Shown here: positions 1 to 12,436 of the stretch, piece after piece
Layout of the letters: the number at the start of each line of letters is the position of its first letter
Position numbering within the stretch: position 1 is the first letter of the stretch
Assembly (NCBI GenBank): GCA_003568945.1
Contig: BDIP01000288.1
Coordinates: 1-22,595, forward strand
Direction of reading: 5' to 3'
Source: Kipferlia bialata
Lineage: Eukaryota; Fornicata
DNA: 22,595 bases
Program-made: the position numbers and the translations under genes
The notes under the pieces: model-generated
Database searches by the model: none
Seen by the model: the letters and a program-made list of their open reading frames with translations, nothing else
What the model was told of the DNA's origin: nothing

Positions 1-46
<46 letters not shown>
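1..46. repeat. poly-G run at window edge
   Basis: The first 46 bases are uninterrupted G. A second long G tract lies at 12918-13001 and shorter G or C runs sit inside introns (7201-7212, 11861-11873). It may be a true homopolymer or a sequencing/assembly filler at a contig edge; the sequence alone cannot decide. Confidence 0.9.
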
Positions 47-47
<1 letters not shown>

Positions 48-516
48 TAGGAGAGAAATATAAGCTGATGTTAGACTTATTCCCTCATTATTACTCATAC
101 TGGTAAGTAATGCATACTAGCATAAGTCGACTCAACAATCCAGATTCATCTAATTGACTGTTACAATACAATCTAGCAGTTCTCCTACCTCCCAGGGAGT
201 GCCTGTGTGATAGCCCTGGCATCCTCAGTGGTCACACCCACATACATAGAGGCAAGGTGGGATCAACCTCTTCCTATGAGAGCAGTGTACGTTACAGTAG
301 TAAAGACAGAGCGGTGGATAATAAATGTGGGTGAAGGGTCCACAGTTTTGTGTCACTTTTGGTAGGGTTCAGTGATTGTGTCTTGGTGAGTACACGGAAA
401 GTGCTACAGTAGCAGGTATCTGATTTCATTCGGAGTTTGATGGCTTCAAGCAGTCGACACCAGACAGCGTCTGTTGGCAACCGATACCTGGCAGACAAAC
501 AAGAACGTCTCTTTCT
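47..516 (+). other. 5' flank, no resolved gene
   Basis: No convincing exon is seen. A stretch at about 414-520 is open on the plus strand and follows a possible acceptor, so it could be an upstream exon of the membrane-protein gene. Reverse-strand reading frames here mirror that gene and show no splice pattern. Confidence 0.3.
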
Positions 517-3500
517 ATGTCTGTAGGACAGCAACCACTCATCCATTACCCGTGGAGTGCGTATATGGGTGGGTGTAGTGGGCCAGCCCAAGAGGGGGGA
601 GTCACAGGCACTCACTTTGCTAAAGTGACCGCGATGAGGCAAGGCTGGTGTTATTCTCTCTTGATATTTCTTGCTACATATCCAGACCCCTGTACTGGTC
701 TGACCATCAGGTTCATTAACGATCTGCATATCATCCTGGGACTCGCACTGGTGACCCTGGCGGTGGGGCTCTGGACAGGCACCTCCACACATACATCTGG
801 ACAGAGCGGCTTCCTGGGCTGCGTCGTTCTCTTCTCTGTCGCCACCTTGTTACAATTGGCGAGGTTTTGCCAACTAGCCAACGACCTTGGGGGAGCCGAG
901 AGACTTACAGTGGACCCCCAACTCTCCTACCGACATACATCCGCCTTTCCCGGCTCCTCATTCCCAACATCGCTTCCTCCAAACTGCTGTGAGAATACGA
1001 AGTTGCGCACTGAGTGTTCACTGGTTGTCGCCGTAATAGTGACATCTGGTCTCATATCCGTGTGTGTCTCTGGTCTCTTAGTAATATTGGACACCGGTAT
1101 GTTGGATCTAAGAGTACCTCAACTGCTTGTCAGTGTTATGCGAGGCATCGCCTTTGTGGGATGTTTTGTTACTGTGCTCTGTGGGACGAAGTACCAGTCA
1201 CTGGCAAGACAGACAGAGGGTGTAGCCATATGCCACCTTTCCAAACTGGTGCGTTATCCACAATTGAGGGCAGTTCGAATTGTGCCCCACTGGTCTGCAA
1301 CGCCACAACAGGTATTGTGACCGTAGTACATACATACTCTTTGACACTTTGAGAATCCCATATTGAGATCTCTCCTGTGCTATTGTCAACTTTGCCTCTA
1401 ACAAACAAGATATTGAATGTGTTGTGTATGTGTACCCAACTTGGAACTGGGTTATCCATGACTGGGATGCATTCAAACACACTGGGGGATGACCCATTTC
1501 GGGTTGTCTACTTCTTGTTTCTTCTCTTTGTACTCGTGTGTCGAACAATACCTGGGCCTGTTACGGTCTTAGCAATGACTTGGATGATCAAGACCGACTG
1601 GTACGAAAGAGTGCCTAGAGAGGTATGACTCTCTGTGTAGTACCTAGAGACACGTTTTACTAGTCCGTATATCTGGACCAGAGAACTTGCTTCTCTTGCA
1701 CTTCCAGTGTAAGTCTCACCCAGATGTGTCCGTCTTATAACCTGCCTCATAGTGTGGAATTCAGAGTGCTTCGGTGGATCTTGAAGGAAGACATCAAGGC
1801 GTCGTTCCCCCATATACCAGAGGTATGCTCCCATAGACAGTGACATAGTAAGAGTAATATCCGACGCCCTAGCACATTATAGATGATGATTGCTTACCCC
1901 AGCTGCTTGGCCTGATGAAAGACCACATGCGTAACCACAAGTTTGATGAGATGGAGGTGACGCTGGCCAGTATGCTAGGGGGGCCAAGCTTCTCCTTCGG
2001 GGAACTGGCTCTGGTCAGCGTGTTTGTCGCACTACCAGCGTGGCTCAAACGGCGACTGGGTAAATACTTACTACCTGTCACATCCTTCCAGGAATCACGG
2101 TTGTGGGCAAGACGGCTAATTCTCTCGGAGTCTCTGCGCGATGTGTTTTCGCCACGTTACCTTGGGTACCCCACCTCTTCTTCTAGCATGGTACACAACG
2201 GTGTGTTGGTGTTATACCAACTGCTGCAGGATTTGAGCTGTGACAGCAAAACCCCGCCCAACCTAGTGACAGCAGCGAAGCTAGCCATATACCAACTCGT
2301 CTCAGGCCGAACCCTCTCCCACACCTGTTTGTGCATACCGTCAGACCCTGCTGCTGTTGATGACAGAGAGTGCACGGGAAGGCACAGTGCTAAGGCAGGA
2401 TACTGTGGAAGTGAAATGGGATGGCTTCCCCTGTCGGTGTGTACAGAGGGAGACATGGAACTACCAAAGCCCCCCCTCCCGTCACCACCCACCAGGAGAC
2501 ACAAGTGCATATACCCGCCGGTCAGCTACCCTCCCGGGTCCGCTGTCGCACGGTGTTTCCAGGTGAATTAATGATATCCTCTCTCTGCATGAACAGTCAG
2601 TTCAATATGGCACCCAACAGTTGATGTTCTTGATCCGACAATCTATTGGGGGATACGTCTTACATACTTTACACACACTACACTATATGCGGTGATCTAC
2701 GTATCCAGATGATCCAGATTCCGAGTCTTACACCAGACTCCATTCATCCACTTCGTGAAAGAGAATTACGCCTACGTCACCAGGTCTTGGCATCGACTCT
2801 ACTTCTTAGAGCCACCTGATGCACATATGGACTGGAGGCGCATGGTGAAGATGTTCCTGCCAGCCTCTATGAAGTACACCACTCAGCTGATAGCCACATA
2901 CTTTAAGGTGTGTATACCAGTCTGAAAGATACTAATAACAGCTCTATTCAATGCACTTACATCAGGATCCAAGTGTTGCTCCGTCACATTGCATTGTGTC
3001 TCAGATTGTAGTTACAGGTCACTCTGGGAAGCAGGTTTGTATTTCCATTGATACTCGGCAAGACATCAATGACAGAGTCTTCCCATTTTCACAGTCTGAC
3101 ATGCAGTATACAGTTCCACACACCACGAACCAGTTGATAGATGCCAGAGATAGAGAGGGACACCCCAAATACATCTGGGCCTGTAACACACTCTTCCTAC
3201 ACCGCTTGGCTCTGCAGATGCTTCAGGCTGCTCACCACAAACGACGGAAGGGGAGAAGAGTGAGAGCCAAGGCGGCTTTTGCAGATAGAGAGCAGTTCCA
3301 GCAGGTATATGATAGAACGGATATCCATAGTCGTAAGTATGACATCTGAGTTACAGTGTAGTTTGACAGGCAGGGTAGGAGCCCGTTTGTGACAGTGTCC
3401 CAGTGCTTGTTGTATTCCGACACCAGAGCCGAGACGTAAGTGTTAAACCCTACCATACCTTCCGAATCCCTCAATTCATTACCCGAATTTCCCCATTGTT

Positions 3501-5469
3501 ACACGTTTACCGACTCATTCTCGTATATACTTCTTCGATTCAATTTCCATGTGGAAGATAGCGTCTTACACAGAACTATACCGACCCTTCCTCTGGCTTC
3601 CTTTACAAGTCCCCTCAGAGTGTCAACTGCTAAGCATTGCGTTGAACTTGGATACACATTCCAAGAGTTGTTGAAGAGTGACCGTGCAAGGTAACCAAGT
3701 GGTGGTAAACAAATGTACCATCACTAATCCCCATATGTGATTCTTAACCTCTGCCTTGACATCTGACTCTGAAGGGGGTGTCTGCAGAAGTTCTGCTGTG
3801 ATCCAGCATTCGATGTATTGGAGCTTGACTATCACACTGGAGACAGGGGCTTTGAAGCTGGGATGCTGTACTTCTTCCGTTCCGTAGGTATGGTTGAAAC
3901 TTGTCGAAGGGATATTCATTATCCTTAAGTCTGTCTTTTATCACTGCAACGGGCTCTATCAGCTTTATGCAATCGATATATTTGTTATTTCTCTTCTGTG
4001 TCCTAACGCAGGCCTGGGTACATCTGGTGTGGCCGAGCATGCATTTTTGCGCTACATTCTGACACTAAGGACACGGTGAGCATAGATTGAATATTAGTAA
4101 TATTCTCTTTCTTTGAGTCAAACTTGGTTACTGTCAATTTGCTTTTGAGTAGCTCCATCATCTCGAATAATCGGCAATTTGGATGCCTAGAGGCAGACGA
4201 AGAAGCATGGATAGTATCTATTTGATACTTAGTCTAGGTATGCACGGGACAGAGAGCAGCAACAAGCGCTAGGTTCTTTGCACGCCGTCCATCTCTCACA
4301 CCACCTAACACATGGCATCAGGTACTAATGCTGATCTCTGAATTATGGGGTTGTCTCTTCAGATACCGAGACTTACGATTAGGGCCAGCACCGGTGGCAC
4401 TCTCTACTGCCCGGTCCACTGCCTGCTCATGTTGACCATCGTAGCATCTTGCCACTGCCTCTGCCCCCATGAGTCTACATCACGTGTATCCCTCGATGGC
4501 CGCCTATATACTACGGGGTGTCTACACAGAGACAGTGCCCAGATGAATCACACTGCAGGGTACATATCTTCTCTCCATAACACAAATGTATTACCAGTGT
4601 CATAGCGTTGCTCACTCTTCAGGGTCTGTTTGGTTGTGCTCAAACAGAGTGGAATGTTAGAGAGGCTGCCCCTCGGCACATGCGATCTCATTAGGAAGGT
4701 AGCAGAGTGTAACCTGAACATTATCCCACTGTAACCTGTAGTTTGGTTACTATATTAGATGGTGAGAGTAAGCCTTACTAGTCTCTATTTTGGTTATGTG
4801 AAACTAGGGTTTTCACCTCAGCTCTTCTGCAGTCTCGAGATAGAGAGAGTGCCCTCACTCATTCTTGAGATAGCACTCTTTCGTAAGTGGTATGGGAGAA
4901 TGTCTCCTGAGGAACGATCCGCTGTTCTCGTGTTGCAACGTGCAGAGGTAGGTTCCCCAAGTCCTAGTCTAGTAACTGTTCTAGACTAGTACACATTCAG
5001 CATTGGGTACAAGACACTTGTTGTATATCTCATCACCAGATGGAAGACGTGATTCCCCGTTGTATTGCATCTCCTGGGTGTCCACTTGGGTTGGTACAGT
5101 CAATGCTTATGAGAGGGATTCTTATCGTGGCCTGCTATAGTGGAGTCCGCCGACCAGGGTTACTGGAGAGGTATTGAGTCAATACCATTGACTCTATCTA
5201 TGAATATCTCTAACATCTCACTCAGGGAGTGGAAGAATCTTGGGACCCGCCACACCACGGACACTGCTACGTATGGATTCCCTCAACAGTTCGGCGGTCC
5301 CGAGCGGATGAAGGGGAGGCCGCATAGTCAACCGCCGACAGTGAACTATATATCTACCACACAGACTGTGGTACTAGAGCCACTTATGGACCAACTTGGT
5401 GGACTAGCCGAGGATCTCGGCCTTAGATACCTAACCATCACGTTAAAGGAACTTCGTAAGACATTGTAA
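517..5469 (+). CDS. multi-exon gene, putative polytopic membrane protein of unknown family
   Basis: I do not recognise this product. Several open stretches on the plus strand join through short GT-AG introns. Early exons (about 634-1200 and 1500-1620) encode at least four hydrophobic segments, for example around LHIILGLALVTLAVGL, LISVCVSGLLVIL and FRVVYFLFLLFVLV. Later exons are soluble. Phase-consistent pieces are 1753-1822 joined to 1903 onward (VEFRVLRWILKED... then LLGLMKDHMRNH...), 2718-2907 (FRVLHQTPFIHFVKEN...), and a terminal chain 4238-4321, 4363-4559, 4623-4698, 4822-4947, 5040-5170, 5226-5469, ending at TAA 5467-5469. Around 4240-4540 another frame is also plausible. Middle exons (about 3000-4080) are open but their borders are not settled. 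The start is arbitrary: ATG 634 opens a hydrophobic stretch, but exons could lie further upstream. It could be two genes. Its introns lack the TA/CT microsatellites and C-rich acceptors seen downstream. Confidence 0.45.
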
Positions 5470-5947
5470 AGTCGTGAAAAGTCCCATTGGCAGCCCTAAT
5501 AAATGCAAGACAGAGCCAACAGGCATATATTTATATATATATTAGAGGTGGTGGGTACATTATGCAGAACCCTTTTGTCTTTTTGCTACATGACTTGACA
5601 TCCAGATCCTCAAAAGCAGAAGTGACACTAGGTCCTAGATCCTTGTCAAACTCTGCATTTGACGTCCATTGTATTCTGCGACAAGTCATATTTCATACCA
5701 TACCTCCTATTTAATAGGCTATTTACTGTTGTGAACCGTTGGTTCAATTTCGTCGGAGCCGTTTGTTGATTGATTTGGAACGTAGCTTAGAAGACACCGG
5801 TACATTCGAGCTCGCCGGCTCCCACGTAAATATTCCCATATTATGCCAGTGCAGGAGCCATACTTTAATTGAAATTGCCCTGAAATATCCTATATACGGT
5901 GAGGTGTGTGAGTGCCAAGAGGTCACCGTTTGTCTTGCCGTTTTACA
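5470..5947. other. intergenic stretch between gene 1 and the permease gene
   Basis: Moderately AT-rich with a short TA run near 5527-5542. Open frames here (about 5487-5714 and 5739-5951) are short, lack recognisable domains and do not chain by splicing to either neighbour. One of them (5739-5951) could still hold an upstream exon of the permease gene, because that gene's start is not proved. I see nothing else. Confidence 0.4.
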
Positions 5948-7300
5948 ATGATCAGGCTGGTCTTTAAGGGACCTTTCTCAGCTGTACTTCTCTTTAGCGG
6001 ACATCAACTAATGTGTGATTCCGGATATCTCGAGAAGATTATAGTGGTTGGCAATGGGTCGCTGCAGCCCGATTGCATCCCACCTGAGCCTAAGGTTTGA
6101 CTTACGAGTATTCATATCTCGCTGTTAATCTCATCCATAAACAGTAATTTGACCCTCACCCTCAGGAGCTTTGCACCAGCCTCCCTGCCTCCTTTGCGGC
6201 ATATGCAGGCGCAACGAGAGGTGAGGGTCGTATATGCACACCTGGGCTTGTGTAGAGAGAGTCTTCCTAAACCGTCTCTCTCTATATGTAGACGTCCTCA
6301 CCCTTCAGGCTCTGCCGATGCCTCCAAGCACCTGGTGGCATTCAGACTCACAAAGTGCTTCTGCGAGAGGTATATCTCTCACTAGTATTTTGTACATTCA
6401 GACTATCCCCGAGTATCCCCCCCTCCCTCCCTCTCTTTGATTTCCTATTCTCTTCTGTCTTTTCTTCCTTCTTCTCTCCTGACCCCCAGGGCCGAGGCCT
6501 CCCCCCTCCCCATCCACGCCGCAGACATCGCCCTGGGTGCTGTCCACAAGCACGCCACACAGATGGGAAGTGCAAAGGTGGGTGTGGATGTCATATCAAC
6601 TATGAACCCGTCTGCGGTACTCGTCTCTCATACTTATCACCACTCATCTCTCTCTCTCTCTCTCTCTCCCCCCCCTCCCACCTCCATTCTCACCTCAGAT
6701 CCTGGCCAGCCCCATCAACGTCACCATGCACGCCAGGTGAGAGACTGCGGTCCCTTCCCATTTTCCCCTACTCTTACAATGCCCCCATTATATATTTTAT
6801 TACTAACCAATGCCATATGAATATACCATGCCCCCTACTTCTGACCCGCCAGGTACCTCTCTGAGACTGATGAGACTGATGGCGCTGTCACTGGATGGGC
6901 CGCTGAGAGACTCATGAGGGTGTCTGTCCACTGCAACGCATGCCCCTGTGCCAGGTGTGTTTCCCTGTGTGTTCTATCATATACACATACACTACCACAT
7001 GTATACTACCCTCTCTCTCTGTTCACTGAACTCTCCCCTCTAACCCTCAGAGATGGTGTGTCCCAGGCTGTGTCCCAGGCCCTCACCTCTGCTCTGCCTG
7101 ACCTCTGCCCATCACCCACTGTGGAGGTACATATGTGTATACCAATATATCTATGTATATCTATCTATACTAATATACTATGTATGTCACTAGAACATGA
7201 CCCCCCCCCCCCATCTCTCTCTCCATCTCACACCACAGGTCCTCGGCGTCTCTGACCTTGGTGAGCAGGCACTGGTGTCGGCATGGGCCGTACTCCCAGG

Positions 7301-7353
<53 letters not shown>

Positions 7354-9971
7354 TTCTCCAGATATGATGTACAGTCTTCTATCGCCATTAGACTAATATT
7401 GTACATCACAGAAGTGTCTCACCCCCCAGGCGGAGGGTGTGCCACCACCCAGTTCAAGGCAGCAGCCGGGTGCAGGGCAGCCCTGGCCACAGGTGACAGC
7501 TGTGAGACAGAGACCCCATGCTGCAAGGCCATAGCAGTCACAGAGACCATCAAGGGTGTCGAGACCATCAAGGCCGTCGAGGCCGACAACAACGCCGACA
7601 AGGACACTGAGACTGAGGGTACCCCCTCCCTCTCTGTCTCTGCCTGGTCCGGTGTCTCCCCCACCCTGTGTATGGAGGTGGCCAGGGAGCTAGCCAGAGA
7701 GGGCATCGTCAAGGGTGGGTCTATGTATGTATACCTCCATATATCCCTCTCCCTCTCTGACATCTGTGTGCATGTATTGATATACCCGTCTTATGCCAGG
7801 TGCCGCAGGTGAGGGCTGGTGGAACGACGCCCCTGAGCTTGGTGCCCACCTCTCTCTCTCCACCCCTGACGGTGCAGAGGACGGGGTCCTGCTCGTCTCT
7901 GATGCAGAGATCGGCATTGAGTGTGGTGAGTGTTTCATGCATACTCACATATATGCTCTCTGCTATCTCGCGGATACCCAATTGACCTAGCAGGTCCTGT
8001 TGAGGGAGAGGCCTGTGCCTGTACTCTCAAGCAGCGCACCCTTGAGGGTCGCTTCAATGCAGTCTCTCCCACCAGGTACTGCATATGTATAGACATAGTA
8101 CATAGACAGTCATAGACTAACCCCCCAGGTTCTATGCCTACACTGCCATTGCCTTTGCTGCCTGGGTCCTCCTGTACAACGTGGTGCTCCCCTTCTCCGA
8201 GCTCGTGGCCTATGACTGGCTGGGTCTGGAGGAGGAGGGCCTGGGCGGCATGATCCAGTTCTTCCTCTACGACAGCCCCAAGGTATAGTTGGACAATTGT
8301 GAATATATACTTCGTATGCAGGGGAAGGGAGTAATATACATCCCTCTGACCCCCAGGTGTCCCTGCTTCTCCTTCTGGTCAGTGCCGGTGTGGGCATCCT
8401 ACGCACATACCTCACTCGTGCCAGGATGACAAAGCTGCTAGGTACGTATTATGCATATATACACTAATTGTAGGTATATAGTAGGGTGATACCAACCTCA
8501 GGTGGCAACCGTGGTGGCTGGGCTGGCCGTGTCCTGCTCCATATCCTGGCTGCTGCACTGGGTGTTGTGACTCCATTCTGCTCGTGCTCAGCTGTGCCCC
8601 TCTTCATCGGTGAGTATATATTAATATATGCATACATATTCTCACTATGTTCTCTGTGTACATGTATGTCTCTGACCCCCTAGGCATGGTCACTGCCGGT
8701 GTCCCCATGCCTGTCACAATGACATTCCTCTCATGTGCCCCTGTGGTTGGAGAGGTGTCTCTCGGTACGTATCCTATGTATATACATTTGTAAGTATATC
8801 GGGTTGCCCCGTCTACTTGGCCTAGTTCTCCTAGCGGGTATCTATATATCTCACCCCCAGTCCTCCTTGCTGGCAGTGATGCCTTTGGTGTCAAGGTGGC
8901 TGTGGCATATGCCGTGGCTGGCATGATCCTCAGTGTCATAGCTGGACTGGTCCTCGGGCTGCTGCCACTAGGTACCAAAGAATAGTATATATGTAGATCT
9001 ACTATGGTACCAAGCCCGAGTGTGTCAATGTGTATTATTGTGTTGCTCTCTCATTCACTCTACATTCCCTCACCCTCCAGACTCCTATGTCGAGGACTGG
9101 GTCAGAGACCAGACTGCTACTAGCGATGAGAAGCAGTACCCAGTCTTCAGCCAGAGACTCGCTTACGCACTCTCAGACTCCCTCACCATCCTCAAGTACG
9201 ACTCGACCATGTTAGTATATGTATCGCGTAACTCTCCCTCACCCCAGGAAGGTGTGGCCCTTCATCCTGGTTGGCATTGGAGCAGGTGCCGTCATCCACG
9301 GGTTCATCCCCGAGGACTTCATTGTGCAGGTACACTATACTACACAACGCGTAAGTTGTCCATGTATGGTATGTATATGACGCTAACCACCAGATCCTAG
9401 GAGCCGATGCCTGGTACAGCGTGCCCATAGCCATTGTGGTGGGCATCCCTCTCTACAGGTAAACAAACTGTACATATACTATACTATGTGTATGTATATG
9501 TATACATGTGCCTAACCCTCAGCAATGCCGCAGGAGTGGTCCCCATCATGGAGGCACTGATCTACAAGGGAGCTGCACTAGGTACATATATAGTGCACGT
9601 TCTGTATCCGCTGTCCTTCCACCCTTCAATTATGTGCATATGTATAGAGCATGCTGTATCGTCTGTCTCCCCCCTCTCCTCACCCTCCAGGCACCACCCT
9701 AGCCTTCCAGATGTCTGTCATTGGACTGTCATTCCCAGAGGCCGTGCTGCTCAGGTATGCTTAGTATAGAGATATATACTATGTATATGCTCATATTGGT
9801 ATGTTATGTGATATGATGAATATTTAGGTTAACGTACGCAATAGAAACCGATTATAGTGTGAGACTCTAACCCCTAGGAAGGTGGTCAAGCCCAAGCTGA
9901 TTGCTCTGTTCTTCGGATGTATCTTTGTCGGCCAGATTGTCCTTGGATACTCATTCAATGCCATATTCTAA
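5948..9971 (+). CDS. ArsP/YraQ-type permease (PF03773) with a cysteine-rich N-terminal extension, 22 exons
   Basis: Twenty-two exons chain with no phase error into 713 codons including TAA 9969-9971: 5948-6094, 6166-6220, 6309-6369, 6490-6577, 6699-6736, 6853-6954, 7051-7126, 7239-7299, 7430-7714, 7800-7925, 7994-8075, 8129-8282, 8357-8441, 8502-8609, 8684-8764, 8861-8971, 9081-9195, 9248-9329, 9394-9458, 9523-9581, 9691-9754, 9878-9971. Residues about 374-712 match the permease family known in bacteria and archaea: several hydrophobic helices, the signature PFCSCSAVPLFIG (477-489), a following GVP...FLSCAPVVGEV stretch, EDWV, then a second half with IPLYSNAAGVVPIMEAL and LSFPEAVLLRKVVKPKLI. 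Characterised ArsP members export trivalent organoarsenicals across the plasma membrane; substrate and location here are inferred. Residues 1-373 are unrecognised and carry clustered cysteines: CNACPC (157-162), further Cys at 213-241 including PCC, and CAC before the first helix. The ATG at 5948 is the weakest point; the first two exons could differ. Confidence 0.88.
7201..7212. repeat. poly-C run in intron
   Basis: Twelve C's in the intron before the exon at 7239. It looks like an enlarged version of the C-rich stretch that precedes most acceptors in this window. Confidence 0.8.
7307..7353. repeat. TA then TG microsatellite in intron
   Basis: About 12 TA units run directly into about 11 TG units within the intron 7300-7429 of the permease gene. 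Similar TA tracts occur in introns all through the right two thirds of the window. Confidence 0.9.
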
Positions 9972-10236
9972 TGCCACTGTCCTCCAACCATATCGCACAC
10001 TGTCAACCCCATAGTGTCTCAAGTGTCAGAATAGAACAGAGAGTGTCGTGTGACTAGATGTATTGCACATGGTTTCGAATGGCGTATAATACTCGTTTGT
10101 GTATACACAGTGTCAATGTACAAATATGCATAGGCATTGAGATAAGACACTTGAGAACACCGGCTCACATATCTAACACGATATGTGTGTCTACATTATA
10201 TATACATGCAAAGTATATAATTACAACGATGTGTCT

Positions 10237-12066
10237 CTACTTTGGGGCCCATCGGCTGGAAGGGTCCTGGGGTCGCCGCTTCACCTGGGGGGGGGGCAGT
10301 TGCCTGCCCCAAATCCCCAGCTCTTTCTCTCTCTCCCGCCTAACTCTCTCCTGTCTCTCTCTCTCCCGCTTCTCCAGCCCCCCCAGCTTCTGCTGATACT
10401 CCGCCTCCTTGGCCTGCCACACCAGCCCCCTCTCTCTCTCCCTCCGCTGCAGTGCCGCCACCTTCTCCCAGCCCCTCCTACCCTTCTCTGCCTCGGCTAG
10501 TGTCTCCAGCCTGGCATCAGCTATCACAGACCGCAGTGCAGCACATTTCCTACGCTCAGCCTCCAGCTCCTTCTGCACTGCATCCACTCTCTCTCTCTCC
10601 TGGGCCGTCTCCTTCGCACTCTGCTCCAACAACTTGACTAGGTCGTCACAGTGACGCGCCTCCATCGCCTTCTCTCTCTCCATGTGCCGGGCCCTCTCTC
10701 TCTCCAGTAGAGCAGTGTATGCATCTCTCGCCTCCTTCTCCCTCTTCAGCTGGGCCAGGGAGGGCGACTGCAGAGAGAGAGTGGGAGAAGGCACCGGGAG
10801 AGGGGGAGAGGGCTGGGGAGTGGGGGTGTACGCTGGGAGGGGGAGAGGCAGCGAGGTTAGGGTCTGAGTGTACATGTGCCTCACACCCGCAGAGGGAGAC
10901 CTCTCATGCTTTGGAATGGGGTCCTCTCGTGCCAGGTACTGCTCGTAGTGTCTGGGTGAGTACAGGAGGTAAGAGAACTTATTGATTGTGCTGCTATATA
11001 CTAGAGCCTAACTTTGGAGAAATATGGTAAGAGTGAACATGAACACTATGTAGCGTCTGAATCAATCACAAAGACTCACTTGGTACAGTTCCTTGACATA
11101 TTACCACCATGGGCCCACTTGTATCTGACCCCGGGGTGACATATACCTGGGTAAGGTAGGTACATGACTTCAAATACAAGGATGATAGTTACTCTGCGGA
11201 ATGTCTACCATTAAGCAACGTACACAATATGTCGTGTCCGTTGAGTATCCTCATTGTCATCCAGTTGCGCTTTCCCTAGAGGTCAGGCAGAGATATGAGG
11301 AAGCAATACCTTCCACATAAGCATGAACACGAATAAATAGACATATAGAAAAGTATCTTGTGGCAGCGTGAACATGTATATTTATACATTAATAGTAGTT
11401 GGAGAGTACCTTGTGGTAACGCCGGGCATCTGCAGGTGTCAGCTCAACTGGTGTAAGGAGAGAGAGAGATACACAGAGACAAAAGAAATAGAGAGAGAGA
11501 GAGAGGGAAGCTCCACTCATACCCATGAATATCTTCCACTTGTCCTCGTGGCCTGGCACCAGCCCCCTCAGCACATTGATCAATGGTACTATCCTGGGGT
11601 ACTTGGGGGCAGAGGGAGAGGTACCAGATACCGTGCTCTCACCCTCCTTATCACTCGCCCCTCCCTCCCCCTCTTCCCTCTGTATGGCAGTGCTGACACT
11701 AGTACTGGACCTAGAGACAGGGACAGGGTGATCGGTAGTCGCATAGGGTCCATACAGTGCGGGGGTAGGACGGATCTCTGGCACAGCAGTGACACCCTTA
11801 GGAGTGGGCTGGGGCCTGCATCAGTAAAACAGAGGAGAGAGAGACAACACCAAGGAATCAGGGGGGGGGGGGGAGAGCATGTCATCCTCTGCATCTAGCG
11901 TTAGAACCAGGACATACCTGTGCTCCGTGTCCCCCCTCTGTCCAGTGATAGTAGTGGCCCTGCCAGCCTGTGTCTGACCAAGGGTTGTACCGCCTGTTAC
12001 TAATAGTCGTGGCTTTCCTGGCTCACTACTTTCCCCACGGTCACGCTCACCACCCCCTGTGCTCAT
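10237..12066 (-). CDS. coiled-coil protein with an unrecognised conserved-looking centre, 6 exons
   Basis: On the minus strand six exons chain exactly to 454 codons including the stop: 12066-11918, 11815-11523, 11447-11410, 11275-11193, 11124-11080, 10990-10237. The start is the first ATG of the first open exon. Residues 1-120 are Ser/Thr/Gly/Pro-rich and probably disordered. Residues about 121-226 look folded: KYPRIVPLINVLRGLVPGHE, then WMTMRILNGHDILCTLLNG, then NKFSYLLYSPRHYEQYLARE. This part is spread over five exons, and it reads smoothly across all the junctions, which supports the model. Residues about 240-275 are a Pro/Leu/Ser linker. Residues about 280-436 are charged and rich in Glu, Arg and Lys with heptad-like spacing, typical of a long coiled coil. 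I recognise no family. It converges with the permease gene, leaving 265 bp between the stops. Confidence 0.85.
11861..11873. repeat. poly-G run in first intron of the coiled-coil gene
   Basis: Thirteen G's on the plus strand, which read as poly-C on the coding strand of the minus gene, upstream of the acceptor of intron 11917-11816. Confidence 0.85.
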
Positions 12067-12436
12067 CCACCTTTGTCCAGAGAGACACAGTGTGTGACAC
12101 GTCTTCCACGCAGCACTACACCTACACTGACTTAGAGAAACAGCAACTTGCTGAGCAAGTGCTCATCCTTCTACACCCTTGCTCAAAAACACCAAGAACA
12201 ACTGAAAAGACATCTATTCACATACACTGTCCTTGACACTAAACACACACAACAGGCCCCGCATACAACGCATATACATAGCGGGGTCACACACCACATA
12301 GGCAAACCAATAAATAACCGAGTCAATGCTAAAACTCGTCAGCAGTCCCTCTCAAGGGGGACCACTACACACCAAACACACAGACACACTAGGACACACA
12401 GGCACAGGCATACACTCTAACTATAAGTACATACAC
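12067..12436. other. intergenic, CA-rich
   Basis: This separates the 5' end of the coiled-coil gene from the 3' end of the kinase-like gene, both on the minus strand. The plus strand is rich in CACA/ACAC dinucleotides (especially 12360-12415). Open frames on the plus strand here follow that composition bias. It should hold the promoter of the coiled-coil gene and the 3' region of the kinase-like gene; I see no distinct motif. Confidence 0.5.

Noticed and set aside
292-792. 166-residue minus-strand open frame
   Set aside because: It overlaps a hydrophobic plus-strand exon in antisense, has no splice partners and no domain; it is a shadow.
5487-5714. Small plus-strand open frame between genes 1 and 2
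   Set aside because: No recognisable domain and no in-frame splice connection to either neighbour.
10409-10867. Serine/leucine-rich plus-strand open frames
   Set aside because: They are antisense to the coiled-coil exon; the Glu/Arg codons reversed give Ser/Leu runs.
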